From an uncultured Flavobacteriaceae bacterium (GTDB lineage: Bacteria > Bacteroidota > Bacteroidia > Flavobacteriales > Flavobacteriaceae), in the NCBI GenBank assembly GCA_938020445.1, contig CALIIC010000105.1, forward strand, positions 1-64,000: a stretch of DNA of 64,000 nucleotides. The letters run 5' to 3'. The notes under the pieces are model-generated. The model searched no databases and was not told the DNA's origin. It saw only the letters and a program-made list of their open reading frames with translations. How positions within the stretch are numbered: the first letter of the stretch is position 1; each line of letters starts with the position of its first letter. The translations under genes were made by a program, and so were the position numbers. Below are positions 10,225 to 19,576 of this stretch, one piece after another.

Positions 10225-11019
10225 ATGTCGAGAACATTAATTTATTCGGAAGAAGAGATAAAGGGAATTGTTTATTTGGCGAGGAAGATCAAGGAAAATA
10301 ACCTGGTGTATTTTGCGGATAAAAAAACACTGGCACATCAAAAATTAAGCGAGGTGATTAGTAAGTCTAATCGTATTTCCCCAAGTTCTATTAAAAGAGT
10401 CTTTAGTTTTTTAGACAAACCTATAGCTCCTGTTAGTTATATGACCATGAACACTTTGGTGCAATGGTATGCCAAAGAAGTCAGGACCTTTAAAAAGTTT
10501 TTAGAAAAAAACAAAGAGGAGATCGAGAGCGACCCTTATTTTTCCGGTGAAGAATTCAGCTTGATAATGGATGAGGTCAACAAACTTAGGAAGAAGCGTT
10601 CCCCAAAGGAACAAGAAGAGGAAGACCTGATTGAGGAGCCATCTATTGAAAAACGATCATCAGAAATAGGTGCGAATGAAGTATCTATAAGTGTAACGGG
10701 TGCCGAAGAAGTAATTATTAATATCGCAAGGGTGGTAGAGGGCAATACACTCAAAACCGATGTGCACGTTCAGTACATACTATCACTGCCACCAACAAAA
10801 GACGAAAAGAACATTTTAGGAACTGGTTTTGGAAGGAACTGGGTTCTAGGGGCGGACTTTTCAAATGCTACCGAGGCCATCATGGAGTTGATCTATGCGG
10901 GTGTTTCAAAAGAAAACCAGGGCGGTATGGGGTTGAAAAAGATACTAAAACCAGACCGTGCCATTATCTTGGACGTGGCATCGGGTACAACCATTGTTAT
11001 AAAACGGGGAACACTATAA
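10225..11019 (+). CDS. Hypothetical cytosolic protein
   Basis: 264-aa ORF without recognisable signal peptide; basic N-terminal helical region, acidic linker (KEQEEEDLIEEPSIEKRS), distinct C-terminal domain. Confidence 0.75.
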   Translation: MSRTLIYSEEEIKGIVYLARKIKENNLVYFADKKTLAHQKLSEVISKSNRISPSSIKRVFSFLDKPIAPVSYMTMNTLVQWYAKEVRTFKKFLEKNKEEIESDPYFSGEEFSLIMDEVNKLRKKRSPKEQEEEDLIEEPSIEKRSSEIGANEVSISVTGAEEVIINIARVVEGNTLKTDVHVQYILSLPPTKDEKNILGTGFGRNWVLGADFSNATEAIMELIYAGVSKENQGGMGLKKILKPDRAIILDVASGTTIVIKRGTL

Positions 11020-11057
11020 GGGTTGTGGCTGTTATACAAAATGGTAAAGTCCGAGCC

Positions 11058-11936
11058 CTAAGCGACGGGCAAAGAAAGTATTTTTCTAAGCGTATCCAAA
11101 CCTTTCAAAAAAGAATCGAGCACGTACCTGTCGTGTTCCTTGCTAAGCAAGTTGAATTGTGCTGTTACTTTTTCAGCTCTTTTCAAAGGCTTGGGATATC
11201 CTTCTCTATCTGGGAATGTTCCTGTGGCCTGTGCGGTAAAATGCTCAATGATATCGAGGTAATTGAAAAAAAGCACCGGGGCACATAGATACATTTCTTG
11301 CAGGGCAATATAGCCGCTCTTATCCGGATGAAGAATTACCTTTTTGAAATAGGAATACCCGACTTCGTCGGCCTCCAGTTCTTCCTCTTCACGTTCTAAG
11401 TCTTTGTCAAAGTGTTTTAAGGTGAGGTGCGCGATTTCATGGCAAATAATAAAGACGAGCATGGCCTTGCCCATCGCATGCGAAACCGGAAGAAGGTCTA
11501 CATGTTTCTTAAAGGCGGGGAGCATCAGTTGTCTTTCAGATTCAAAAAGATAGGGCAGTCTAAAGGTTTGGAGTGCTGAGGAAAGCAGCTTTTCAAGCTT
11601 GGTAATTTTGACCTTTTTAAAGGTGGCCATGGCGTTGATAAAACACATATCCAACAACCAAAAATCGAGCTGTTCATCAATATAGATTTTTTCGGTGCCA
11701 TCTGTATGGTTTACAGAGGCCTGGGCAATTATTTTTCGAACAGCACCATGATCAAAACGGGTGCTCGGCAGCGGTAGGTTCAGTTTTTCCACGATTTCAT
11801 TATAGTACAATGCCTGCAGATTTTCGGACACCTTATCAACTTCAGACCGCTGAAACGGCAGCTGTAGTTCCTTGGCGAACAAGGCTGCCAATTCCAAGGA
11901 TTCATCCGTTGCCGAAAAACCTGATTTTTTTTTCAT
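11058..11936 (-). CDS. HExxH zinc-metallopeptidase-like protein
   Basis: LVFIICHEIAHLTLKHFDKD..EEEELEADEVGYSYF: HExxH plus downstream ExxAD-like motif. Confidence 0.75.
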   Translation of the reverse strand: MKKKSGFSATDESLELAALFAKELQLPFQRSEVDKVSENLQALYYNEIVEKLNLPLPSTRFDHGAVRKIIAQASVNHTDGTEKIYIDEQLDFWLLDMCFINAMATFKKVKITKLEKLLSSALQTFRLPYLFESERQLMLPAFKKHVDLLPVSHAMGKAMLVFIICHEIAHLTLKHFDKDLEREEEELEADEVGYSYFKKVILHPDKSGYIALQEMYLCAPVLFFNYLDIIEHFTAQATGTFPDREGYPKPLKRAEKVTAQFNLLSKEHDRYVLDSFLKGLDTLRKILSLPVA

Positions 11937-13033
11937 TTCTTCGATTGTAGATTCTCTTCTTTTTGGTTGTCATTATAGTTGCCAATCCATGCATTGGACC
12001 ATCTATCGATACAATCTTTCATTTCTTGAGCTTCCTGCGTGATTCCATACATTTTATGCATTAAGAAGATAAGATGATCGGCCCTGGACAATGGTGGGGG
12101 ATGAAAAGGGCAAATTTCGTTTCCTTTGAGTTTTTCTATATCTGCTACCCATTTAAAGAAGAGATAAATAGCCAAAAAGTTGGCCCATGCAGCCTTTGCC
12201 GTTTTGGCTCTTGATGCGATGCTTTTCAGGGCAAATTCATCGGCTAAATATTCCGCCTCCCAAAATTCTTTTTGCAATGTTTTGTCAACCTTTTTCTCCG
12301 AATGGAATACCGAACCAAGAAGATTGGCATTATAGTCCAGCCGCCCTAAATCATTGTTCACAATATGTCCAAACTCGTGAAGCGCTATAAACTGCAAAAT
12401 CATCATAGAGACCGATGATTGGTACGCACCTATCATTCCGTAGGCTTCTGGTGACAGTTCTTTGGCATCAAAAAAGATCTTGCCAATATCATCCCTGTTT
12501 GGGTGAAAGTACATCGCAATGGCACTAAGGTATTCCGAAGTGCCGTCTCTTTGATATTTCATTAAATCTCCTGAAATATTTTCTACCAGGAACGCCTTGC
12601 TGATAAGGCTAAGACAAAAGTATAACCCATGATTGATACAAATAATGTACCCATCTAGTGGTTCTCCACCGTATGATTTTCTGGAACAAAAAGCATTGAA
12701 ATTATTCAGGGGTATGAATGCTATATGCGTCCGGTCGAGTAGTGCGCTGTATTTGTTTTGGGTACAGTCTTTTATGTCGTTGATTAGGGAAGGTGCTAAT
12801 TTGGAAATAAGCTGATCAAGACGCAAGTCGCTATTTGCAGTCATAAAGGCATCGAGTGACCCGTTTTTATATTCTAGCGATATATTGGGGTCATTGAGAC
12901 TGTCTAATGTATACTGAAATTGAATTTTATCATATTCTGTATCCAAGGTATTTAACGTGGTTATTTTCCATCCTTTGGAAGAGTTATATGCTATTTCTTC
13001 TAACTCTTTAAGATATTCTGAAGCTGATACCAT
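11933..13033 (-). CDS. HExxH zinc-metallopeptidase-like protein
   Basis: LQFIALHEFGHIVNNDLGRL..KEFWEAEYLADEFALKS: HExGH plus downstream E..AD motif. Stop/start overlap with the 11936 gene. Confidence 0.75.
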   Translation of the reverse strand: MVSASEYLKELEEIAYNSSKGWKITTLNTLDTEYDKIQFQYTLDSLNDPNISLEYKNGSLDAFMTANSDLRLDQLISKLAPSLINDIKDCTQNKYSALLDRTHIAFIPLNNFNAFCSRKSYGGEPLDGYIICINHGLYFCLSLISKAFLVENISGDLMKYQRDGTSEYLSAIAMYFHPNRDDIGKIFFDAKELSPEAYGMIGAYQSSVSMMILQFIALHEFGHIVNNDLGRLDYNANLLGSVFHSEKKVDKTLQKEFWEAEYLADEFALKSIASRAKTAKAAWANFLAIYLFFKWVADIEKLKGNEICPFHPPPLSRADHLIFLMHKMYGITQEAQEMKDCIDRWSNAWIGNYNDNQKEENLQSKK

Positions 13034-13111
13034 GTCGCATGAAATGTTGGAATGATTTGACCTCGAAGGGGAAATACGTTCAGGCTACTATAAATGTACG
13101 AATTACCGATT

Positions 13112-13846
13112 TTAAAAAGAAAGTAAGGTGGTATCGATTCCAATGCCAAAACCAAACCAATACTTTTTATTGTAAATCCAGTCTTTGCTTTGTGAGCTTA
13201 ACCCTATATCAAAACCCATGGGGATAAATACAAATGAAATTGACCTATAAGTGTAGTTGATCCCTGTCCCTATTGAAAGGCCCATTTGGCTAAGGTCGCC
13301 ATTTACCGCTCCATTGGTATTGGCTTTATTTAATGTGATTAAGGTAGGAGATAAAAAGCCGCCAACAGTGAATTTGTGCCTTGAGCTCTTTCCATTGTAA
13401 AAATAGCGATCTGAAGTAAAAGAGTTTCCTAAAAACAAACCAATGTTTTTAATATCGGCGGTAGCGGTGCCTGGGATCGTATCTAATTTAGGACGTATTT
13501 TAAAAGGAATGTTCAAAACAGAAACGTCAAGACCTCTTTTCCATTCACTTATTGCCACAAATGATTTGTAAGGGATGAATATGGAGTCCTTTTTGGCCGT
13601 TTCCGGTGAGGAGATATCATAGTAGTGAGCGGTCAATTTATTGCCACCATGCTCTAGTTTGTAAATCACCCGATCTTTTTTGAAAAGCCCTTTTTCAGCA
13701 TCTCGAACTTCGGCAACCCCCATTTTACCCATTTCGTATTCTGGTGGAACAACACGATTTTTTCCTTTCAATTGGACATTTTGTGAAAATGAGAAGGTGA
13801 TGATGAGCAAAAATAGCGCGGTAATGTGGTGTTGGGCGGTTTTCAT
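13112..13846 (-). CDS. Secreted hypothetical protein
   Basis: 244 aa, signal peptide MKTAQHHITALFLLIITFSFSQ, alternating beta-like C-terminus. Confidence 0.65.
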   Translation of the reverse strand: MKTAQHHITALFLLIITFSFSQNVQLKGKNRVVPPEYEMGKMGVAEVRDAEKGLFKKDRVIYKLEHGGNKLTAHYYDISSPETAKKDSIFIPYKSFVAISEWKRGLDVSVLNIPFKIRPKLDTIPGTATADIKNIGLFLGNSFTSDRYFYNGKSSRHKFTVGGFLSPTLITLNKANTNGAVNGDLSQMGLSIGTGINYTYRSISFVFIPMGFDIGLSSQSKDWIYNKKYWFGFGIGIDTTLLSF

Positions 13847-14001
13847 GTTGCTTCGGTTTTAATAATTGTTAATGCTTGTTTGAAGGGAATTCTGGTTTCA
13901 TATACACATCGCCTTTTACGAAATTCAGCACTATTCTTTTCAAAACGAAATACATAATTAATGGAAAATTAAAAGAGGATACATTGTCTTTCAAAATGAC
14001 A

Positions 14002-14667
14002 CTACATGGGAGCCATCCCTGCATGTTTTTCCCTTTGATCTCGATTTATAGATTCTGCGATGAAGTATGCTGCAATCAATACCAGACCAACCCATTCCGC
14101 CCATAAAAGTGTGAATAGGTTTTTATCCGCCCCTAAGGTGTAGTCAAGAAGAAAATGAATGCCTAGTGATAGTAATGTTGACCATCCTAAAATGTCACCC
14201 AGTCGCTTTAATGAAGTCTCTTTGGTCAGAATCATTGCCAAAGCACAACCGACGAAGAAAATAGCTGCAAAAATATAGTGTATAGTAGAGTGGTTCTCAT
14301 GATCAAAATAGATGACACCAAACAAAGCCAAACCGAAAATAATATTGTATCCCTTACCAAACCGGCTTTCAATTGTTGCCAAGTAGGTATCTTTTTGCAC
14401 TCCCATATGCTGCGCCCCGTTAAATATAAACAAAGCTCCTGCAAGGGCCAGCAAACTCCCGAACCAATAACTGTCGCACATGTAGGCGTAGTTGCTAATA
14501 CTATCACGAAATTCCCGATGAAAACTGAAATCTCTTAGGTATAGAATGATTGGGGTAAAGGTCAGTATTACTCCAATAAAACGTTCTACTTTTGCAATGT
14601 AGCTTACTTTTTCATAGGTAGTTTCACTCTTGGTGATAATATCGTTTTTTAGTTTTTGTAAATTCAT
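14002..14667 (-). CDS. Multi-pass membrane protein of unknown function
   Basis: Several hydrophobic segments (FIGVILTFTPIILYL; WFGSLLALAGALFIFNGAQ; IIFGLALFGVIYF; IFAAIFFVGCALAMIL). ATG at 14667 favoured (MNLQKLKNDII). Confidence 0.7.
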   Translation of the reverse strand: MNLQKLKNDIITKSETTYEKVSYIAKVERFIGVILTFTPIILYLRDFSFHREFRDSISNYAYMCDSYWFGSLLALAGALFIFNGAQHMGVQKDTYLATIESRFGKGYNIIFGLALFGVIYFDHENHSTIHYIFAAIFFVGCALAMILTKETSLKRLGDILGWSTLLSLGIHFLLDYTLGADKNLFTLLWAEWVGLVLIAAYFIAESINRDQREKHAGMAPM

Positions 14668-14689
14668 GACGTATCGTTTTGGGTGTTTC

Positions 14690-15304
14690 TCAAAAATCAT
14701 ACTTCTTCTCCATTGCGTAGCGCAATAATTCCCCCGCCCCGCTGAGCCCGAGTTTCCGGATCATATTCTTGCGGTGAGTGTCTACGGTGCTTTTCCCAAT
14801 AAAAAGCTGGTCCGCTATTTCATGGGAGGTTTTTCCCCTAGCGATCAATCCAAGTATTTCTTTTTCGCGCGTAGAGAGAATGCTTTTTGACTTGTTTTTT
14901 TCAGTCACTGGCAAATGAATCTTCTTGTCGAAATAGGTCTTTCCCTGCGCCACGGTCCGTATGGCTTCCAAGACAATTTGTAGCGACGAATTTTTTAGGA
15001 TATACCCCTTGGCGCCAGCGTCCAACATTTGCCGTACGGCTTCCTCTTGGTCGAACATGGTAAAGGCGATTACTTTTGTTTCGGGATATTCTTTTTGCAA
15101 GATCTTGGTCGCAGCTATTCCGTCTGTTTTAGGCATGCGAATATCGCATAACACGATATTGGGAGGGCGTTTTCGAACGATTTCCAACAATTGCTCCCCG
15201 TCATTGGCGTGCCCTACGATGCGAATACCTTCTTCGTATTCCAAATAGGAACGAATCCCATCAATGAGGGCTTGGTGATCTTCTGCGATGGCTACTGTAA
15301 TCAT
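14690..15304 (-). CDS. NarL/FixJ (LuxR-type HTH) response regulator
   Basis: VAIAEDHQALIDGI..IVLCDIRMPKTDGI..IAFTMFDQEEAV receiver plus LSTREKEILGLIARGKTSHEIADQLFIGKSTVDTHRKNMIRKLGL HTH. Confidence 0.94.
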   Translation of the reverse strand: MITVAIAEDHQALIDGIRSYLEYEEGIRIVGHANDGEQLLEIVRKRPPNIVLCDIRMPKTDGIAATKILQKEYPETKVIAFTMFDQEEAVRQMLDAGAKGYILKNSSLQIVLEAIRTVAQGKTYFDKKIHLPVTEKNKSKSILSTREKEILGLIARGKTSHEIADQLFIGKSTVDTHRKNMIRKLGLSGAGELLRYAMEKKYDF

Positions 15305-17130
15305 ATGGGAATATCTATAATGATGGAAGTGCCTTTTTCAAGGGCGCTATCAATGGTGAAGTTTCCTTCCAAGTGTTCAATACGCTTTTCAATATTTCGC
15401 AAACCAATTCCGTCTTCATTAGCAGGAATGGTGGCGGTGTCAAACCCCTGTCCGTTATCAGCGACCAAAATGTTGATGCTGTCTTCGTGTTGGGTCAATT
15501 GTATACTTGCCTTGGTTGCTTTTGCATGTTTGATGATATTGGTGATCAACTCTTGTATGATTCTGAAAATACTGAGCTCCAAGGAATTTTCAAGGCGATT
15601 TTTCATGCCAAAATCATTGACTTCAAATTGCATTTGGTTGGTTTCTGAAATGGTCTTGGCCATTTTATTGATAGCGGGCACCAGACCTTGATGGGCAATA
15701 ACCCCGGAATTTTTGGCATGTGCAATACCTCGTATTTTTTGGTATGCCTTTTCAAGTAGATTGGAAGCACTTTTTAGGGCCGGGTCCTTACCATCTAAGC
15801 GAATATTATCGAAATGGAGTTTAATGGTTGCCATTAAACTCCCGAGATCATCATGCAGTTCATTGGCCACCCGTTGCCGTTCCTTTTCTTGACCAGAGAT
15901 CATAGCGTCGATGGCATTGAGTTCTTGGTCTTTCAATAATGTGGCTACCTTTTGTTGTTCGAGTTGGGTCTTCTGTTCGGCCAGTTTGCGCTTTTTGGAG
16001 GTGTTTTTTTGAATTAAGTAAAATGTCAAGAAACCGAATAATAATAAACCTCCGAGTCCAATAGCAATATCTCTATTCTGTTTTTTTTCTTGTTGCTCGA
16101 TTAAAAGTTGTTTTTCTTTTTCAGCAGTCTGGTATTTGGTTTCGTACTCCGAAACAGTTTGCAATTTTCTTGATTGATCATTTAATAGTTCAAGTTCTAG
16201 ATATCTATTGTAAAAAGCGAGGCTTTTCATTTCGTCGCCAAGGCGCTCATGAATAATATGTTTCCAGTAAAGAACATATGATTCCAACAATCTGAATAAA
16301 TAAAAATCACTATTTAGCTGGATTTCCTCAAGGACCTTTAGAGACTCGTTGTACTGTTTTTTTTCATTTAATACAATGGCTAGGTTAATCTTGGCTGTAA
16401 TAAACCGTTCTTGTTGAAAAAGGCCTTTTGGATAACTATAAACTTTGATTGCTTTTTGTATATAAAATGTGCTTTTTGCAATATCTTTTACGTGATAACG
16501 AAAAAATGCGGAAAGCGCAATGTACTTTCTTCCCTGTAATAATGGATAGGGCTCGGTGTTTAAATTCTCCAAAGAATCCACAATATCATGCCCTAAATTA
16601 TCCTTGAACTTTACTTCTAATTCCAATTCCCTCAACTCACAATTCAACTTTTCAATCTTGTTGTAAGCAAGGGATCTATACTCTTTCGTAAAATATTTAT
16701 AAGTTTCATCCCCGATTAAGGACCCAAACCTTTGGTACATCTCAAGAATTAGCTTTAGACTTTCTATTGAAATTATTTTATTTCCATTTTTCTTTGCCAA
16801 TAAAAATGATTGCTTAAGTAGGTTAAAGGCCTTGATTTCATTTCCTTTTACTAAGTAGTTATCCAACGCCCGATTAATCAAGTTTATATTAAACGCAGTA
16901 GAAGTAGAATCCTTCCAACGTTCTTTGAAATCAACGAAAATCTGATTTCCTAGTAGTATTTTTCGGTAGAGCACCAACTCTTTTCTTAAGGCCTTATCTT
17001 GAATATTCAAGGTAATTGATTCTGCCTTGTCAAAATTACCAGAATTCATCGCATCGAAAAATGGCTTTATTTCATCGGAACCTTTTGAAATAGAACAATT
17101 TAAAATCGCTATAATTAGAAACAACCTCAA
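15301..17130 (-). CDS. Sensor histidine kinase (HisKA_3/HATPase_c)
   Basis: One TM (IAIGLGGLLLFGFLTFYLIQ), ERQRVANELHDDLGSLMATIKLHFD, HATPase boxes (IQELITNIIKHAKA; LVADNGQGF; GIGLRNIEKRIEHLEG). Start appears to be TTG at 17130. Confidence 0.9.
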   Translation of the reverse strand: MRLFLIIAILNCSISKGSDEIKPFFDAMNSGNFDKAESITLNIQDKALRKELVLYRKILLGNQIFVDFKERWKDSTSTAFNINLINRALDNYLVKGNEIKAFNLLKQSFLLAKKNGNKIISIESLKLILEMYQRFGSLIGDETYKYFTKEYRSLAYNKIEKLNCELRELELEVKFKDNLGHDIVDSLENLNTEPYPLLQGRKYIALSAFFRYHVKDIAKSTFYIQKAIKVYSYPKGLFQQERFITAKINLAIVLNEKKQYNESLKVLEEIQLNSDFYLFRLLESYVLYWKHIIHERLGDEMKSLAFYNRYLELELLNDQSRKLQTVSEYETKYQTAEKEKQLLIEQQEKKQNRDIAIGLGGLLLFGFLTFYLIQKNTSKKRKLAEQKTQLEQQKVATLLKDQELNAIDAMISGQEKERQRVANELHDDLGSLMATIKLHFDNIRLDGKDPALKSASNLLEKAYQKIRGIAHAKNSGVIAHQGLVPAINKMAKTISETNQMQFEVNDFGMKNRLENSLELSIFRIIQELITNIIKHAKATKASIQLTQHEDSINILVADNGQGFDTATIPANEDGIGLRNIEKRIEHLEGNFTIDSALEKGTSIIIDIPI

Positions 17131-17799
17131 TTAAATCAAAAAGCTTCTACTAGGATTACAGTTTGAAAGCAAAGTTCCTGAATGCCCTATATAGTTGAAT
17201 GATTTATTCGAATTCCTATTTCTAAAGCCAATTTCAAGAATTTCATCACCTGCCCTTTTGTAGTGATAAGGGTTTATATATTTAGATTTTAGAGGAGCTT
17301 TTGGGTTATATAGGCGACTACTAGGTATTTTTCTTTCAATAGTTGACTCCAACACATGATTCTCTAATTTTTTGGAAATTCCCTTCAATCTGTTTGATGG
17401 TAGTTGAAAATCAGTATCGAATGGTTTTACATCGAATTCCAAGATGAAATCAACATGATGCATTTTCAATAGGCGGTCTTGTTCATCGGTGGATAGGATA
17501 TTAAAATCTTCAATTAATTCCTTAACTAAATTTTCCCTAGTTTTTATATCCTGTTCGTCCAATTCAACAAGTCTCGGAATTCCTTCAAACCCCATACTGA
17601 TTTCTCCTTCATAGTTTTGGATTTTGAACTCGGCATGATAGAAATAGGTGGTTTTACCGCTATCGATTACCTCCTCAACATTTTTGGTAAATCTAATGTA
17701 TATCATGTAGAAAGTTCCAAAATCTTGGCTGCCTACTATAGGTTGCCAGTTTTCAGTATCATTAACAATTACGTTGAATTTTAAAGCTTCGTGTGACAT
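17131..17799 (-). CDS. Hypothetical protein
   Basis: 222-aa ORF between a cysteine protease and a kinase in the same operon; same frame as the kinase, separated by one TAA. Confidence 0.65.
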   Translation of the reverse strand: MSHEALKFNVIVNDTENWQPIVGSQDFGTFYMIYIRFTKNVEEVIDSGKTTYFYHAEFKIQNYEGEISMGFEGIPRLVELDEQDIKTRENLVKELIEDFNILSTDEQDRLLKMHHVDFILEFDVKPFDTDFQLPSNRLKGISKKLENHVLESTIERKIPSSRLYNPKAPLKSKYINPYHYKRAGDEILEIGFRNRNSNKSFNYIGHSGTLLSNCNPSRSFLI

Positions 17800-17810
17800 T
17801 TCAGTTTGGT

Positions 17811-18848
17811 TTAGTTAATATTAATTTCTTTTAAAGCCTGAGTATAATCTATTTCCCTATTACCATGCACTCCTTGCAATTTTCCATCTCGTTTTATAAC
17901 CGTTATTCTAGAGGTTAGTTGATTATCTGGGTTAAAAATGAGTAACTGATTCAAATCTATTTCAGTTTTACCCTCTCTTAAGAATTGTTCTAAAAATTTG
18001 CTTATGTGCCCAATGTTGTCGATTTCTCCTTTTTTCATGTAAGCATCGCAATATTTTTTGTTGTTTGATGCTATTATTGTTTCAAAAACAATCGCTTTCA
18101 ATTCTTCATAGTTATCACCTCTATATTTTAAAAACGTATCATTCACTTGTGATACAAGGCTTATTAAGAATAAAGAATCCTTTTTGAATACTTTATTAAT
18201 CGGGTGTTCGGAAACAATATTCCTTAGAAATCTGTTCTGTGAGCTTACATAGTCGATAAAAAGATCTTTTGAAAGCTCTCTGCGCACATGGCCGCGTAAG
18301 ACCCAAATTTTAAATATTTCAGTTCTGTAACTCGTTATAAAATCTCTAATTGACCAATACCTTTCACCCTTAAAAGGGTCCGATATCAAAATAAACTCTC
18401 CACATTCATTTTTTCCATACCCCGATACTATCAACATATGAGTAAATGTTGAAATAATTATTGGAGTTTTATTCTGAACTAGGCAATTTTTAATATTTTC
18501 AAAATTCAAAATGGCGTCAAGTTTTTGAAACCTTTCGTCTCCATATTCAAGTAAACAGATTTCCTCATATTCAAATTTTAGAAGCTCCGTTATTAGGGAA
18601 TTAACATGATTTGAATTGGTATCTATTGTAGTATTGTACTCGGAAACCGTTTCAATTAAATGCTTGTCCAAAGTGATTTTTAATTCATTACGGATAATTT
18701 TCAAATAATAATACAGTATTTGCCACTGATCTTTGTAAAGATCATGCGTGTCAAAAGCCTTTACAATCCAAGAAAAGCAAGCACACCAACACCAGTTGTT
18801 TCTTTTTTGCGCTTCATATTTAATATTAAAAGAGTAAAAGTCAGCCAT
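17811..18848 (-). CDS. Papain-like cysteine protease (C70/AvrRpt2-like or C39-like)
   Basis: MADFYSFNIKYEAQKRNNWCWCACFSWIVKAF has the Q..NWCWAA-type nucleophile motif; THMLIVSGYGKNECGEFILISDPFKGERYW fits the catalytic His and Asp/Asn region. Start at ATG 18848 preferred over 18992. Confidence 0.7.
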   Translation of the reverse strand: MADFYSFNIKYEAQKRNNWCWCACFSWIVKAFDTHDLYKDQWQILYYYLKIIRNELKITLDKHLIETVSEYNTTIDTNSNHVNSLITELLKFEYEEICLLEYGDERFQKLDAILNFENIKNCLVQNKTPIIISTFTHMLIVSGYGKNECGEFILISDPFKGERYWSIRDFITSYRTEIFKIWVLRGHVRRELSKDLFIDYVSSQNRFLRNIVSEHPINKVFKKDSLFLISLVSQVNDTFLKYRGDNYEELKAIVFETIIASNNKKYCDAYMKKGEIDNIGHISKFLEQFLREGKTEIDLNQLLIFNPDNQLTSRITVIKRDGKLQGVHGNREIDYTQALKEININ

Positions 18849-18909
18849 GCCTATTGATTTGGATTTGTTAATGGTGTGATGCAAAATTGACTTAAGGTTA
18901 AACAAAATA

Positions 18910-18930
18910 AAATACCCATTCATAGGTATT
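18910..18930. promoter_or_regulatory. 7-2-7 palindrome site 1: TACCCAT-TC-ATAGGTA (18913-18928)
   Basis: Read directly; 65 nt upstream of protease ATG 18848. Confidence 0.6.
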
Positions 18931-19079
18931 TTTTTACCATGGCAAGAAGTTGATAGAAAATGGCAGGAGGTTGGGGCGCAACAGCGTATCAAATTAGGGA
19001 AATAATTTTGAAAAGAAAAGTCCGTAACGGTTCTTCAATTTTTTTCGAGTAGCCTTTGAAACAAGCGGCCTGCACAATA

Positions 19080-19095
19080 TACCCATTCAAGGGGA
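19080..19095. promoter_or_regulatory. 7-2-7 site 2: TACCCAT-TC-AAGGGGA
   Basis: Read directly in the 18848/19577 divergent intergenic region. Confidence 0.45.
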
Positions 19096-19126
19096 TTGCC
19101 CTCTATAGGAACAACAGATATCTTAG

Positions 19127-19312
19127 CGTTTAAAGAAACCTATTTTGTGTACATACCAAAATAACTGGGACCGGTTACCTACCGAGCAAAAGAAGAGCTT
19201 ACGGAAAGCGATTGGGTTGCTCGACTCTGAAATTAGACTATTGCTGTTCTTGAAAATGAAGTACACAAATAAAACGATGCTCGAAACCGTAAAGCGCCTG
19301 CTTGAAGCATAG
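19127..19312 (+). pseudogene. Possible C-terminal gene remnant without a start codon
   Basis: Open frame ..NNWDRLPTEQKKSLRKAIGLLDSEIRLLLFLKMKYTNKTMLETVKRLLEA* directly after an in-frame TAG, no ATG at its head; protein-like composition. Confidence 0.25.
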
Positions 19313-19494
19313 CTCGGGTATCGATGTTCCACATTGCACGAAAAAACATGATTGCCCGCCTTTGCTGAGTAGAAAATTTATAAGCACAACACAGCGCATT
19401 GGTTCCTATGATAGCCATAGTCGTTCCCGGATAAAATCCCGTTTGTAGGAAAAGGTGTTTTTTTTCATGTAGGTTTTGTGGATTTGGTGCTTAA

Positions 19495-19516
19495 AAATAC
19501 CCGACAGTGGGTATTT
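19495..19516. promoter_or_regulatory. 7-2-7 palindrome site 3: AAATACCC-GACAGT-GGGTATTT
   Basis: Perfect 8-bp arms read directly; 64 nt upstream of ATG 19577. Confidence 0.6.
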
Positions 19517-19576
19517 CCTGTCCATACCGCTTCGCTTAGTTTAGCCTGCAATACCAACCCAATTGATTTAAAAACT

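Noticed and set aside
15191-15691. 166-aa plus-strand ORF opposite regulator/kinase genes
   Set aside because: Overlaps two genes with canonical receiver/HATPase motifs; antisense artefact.
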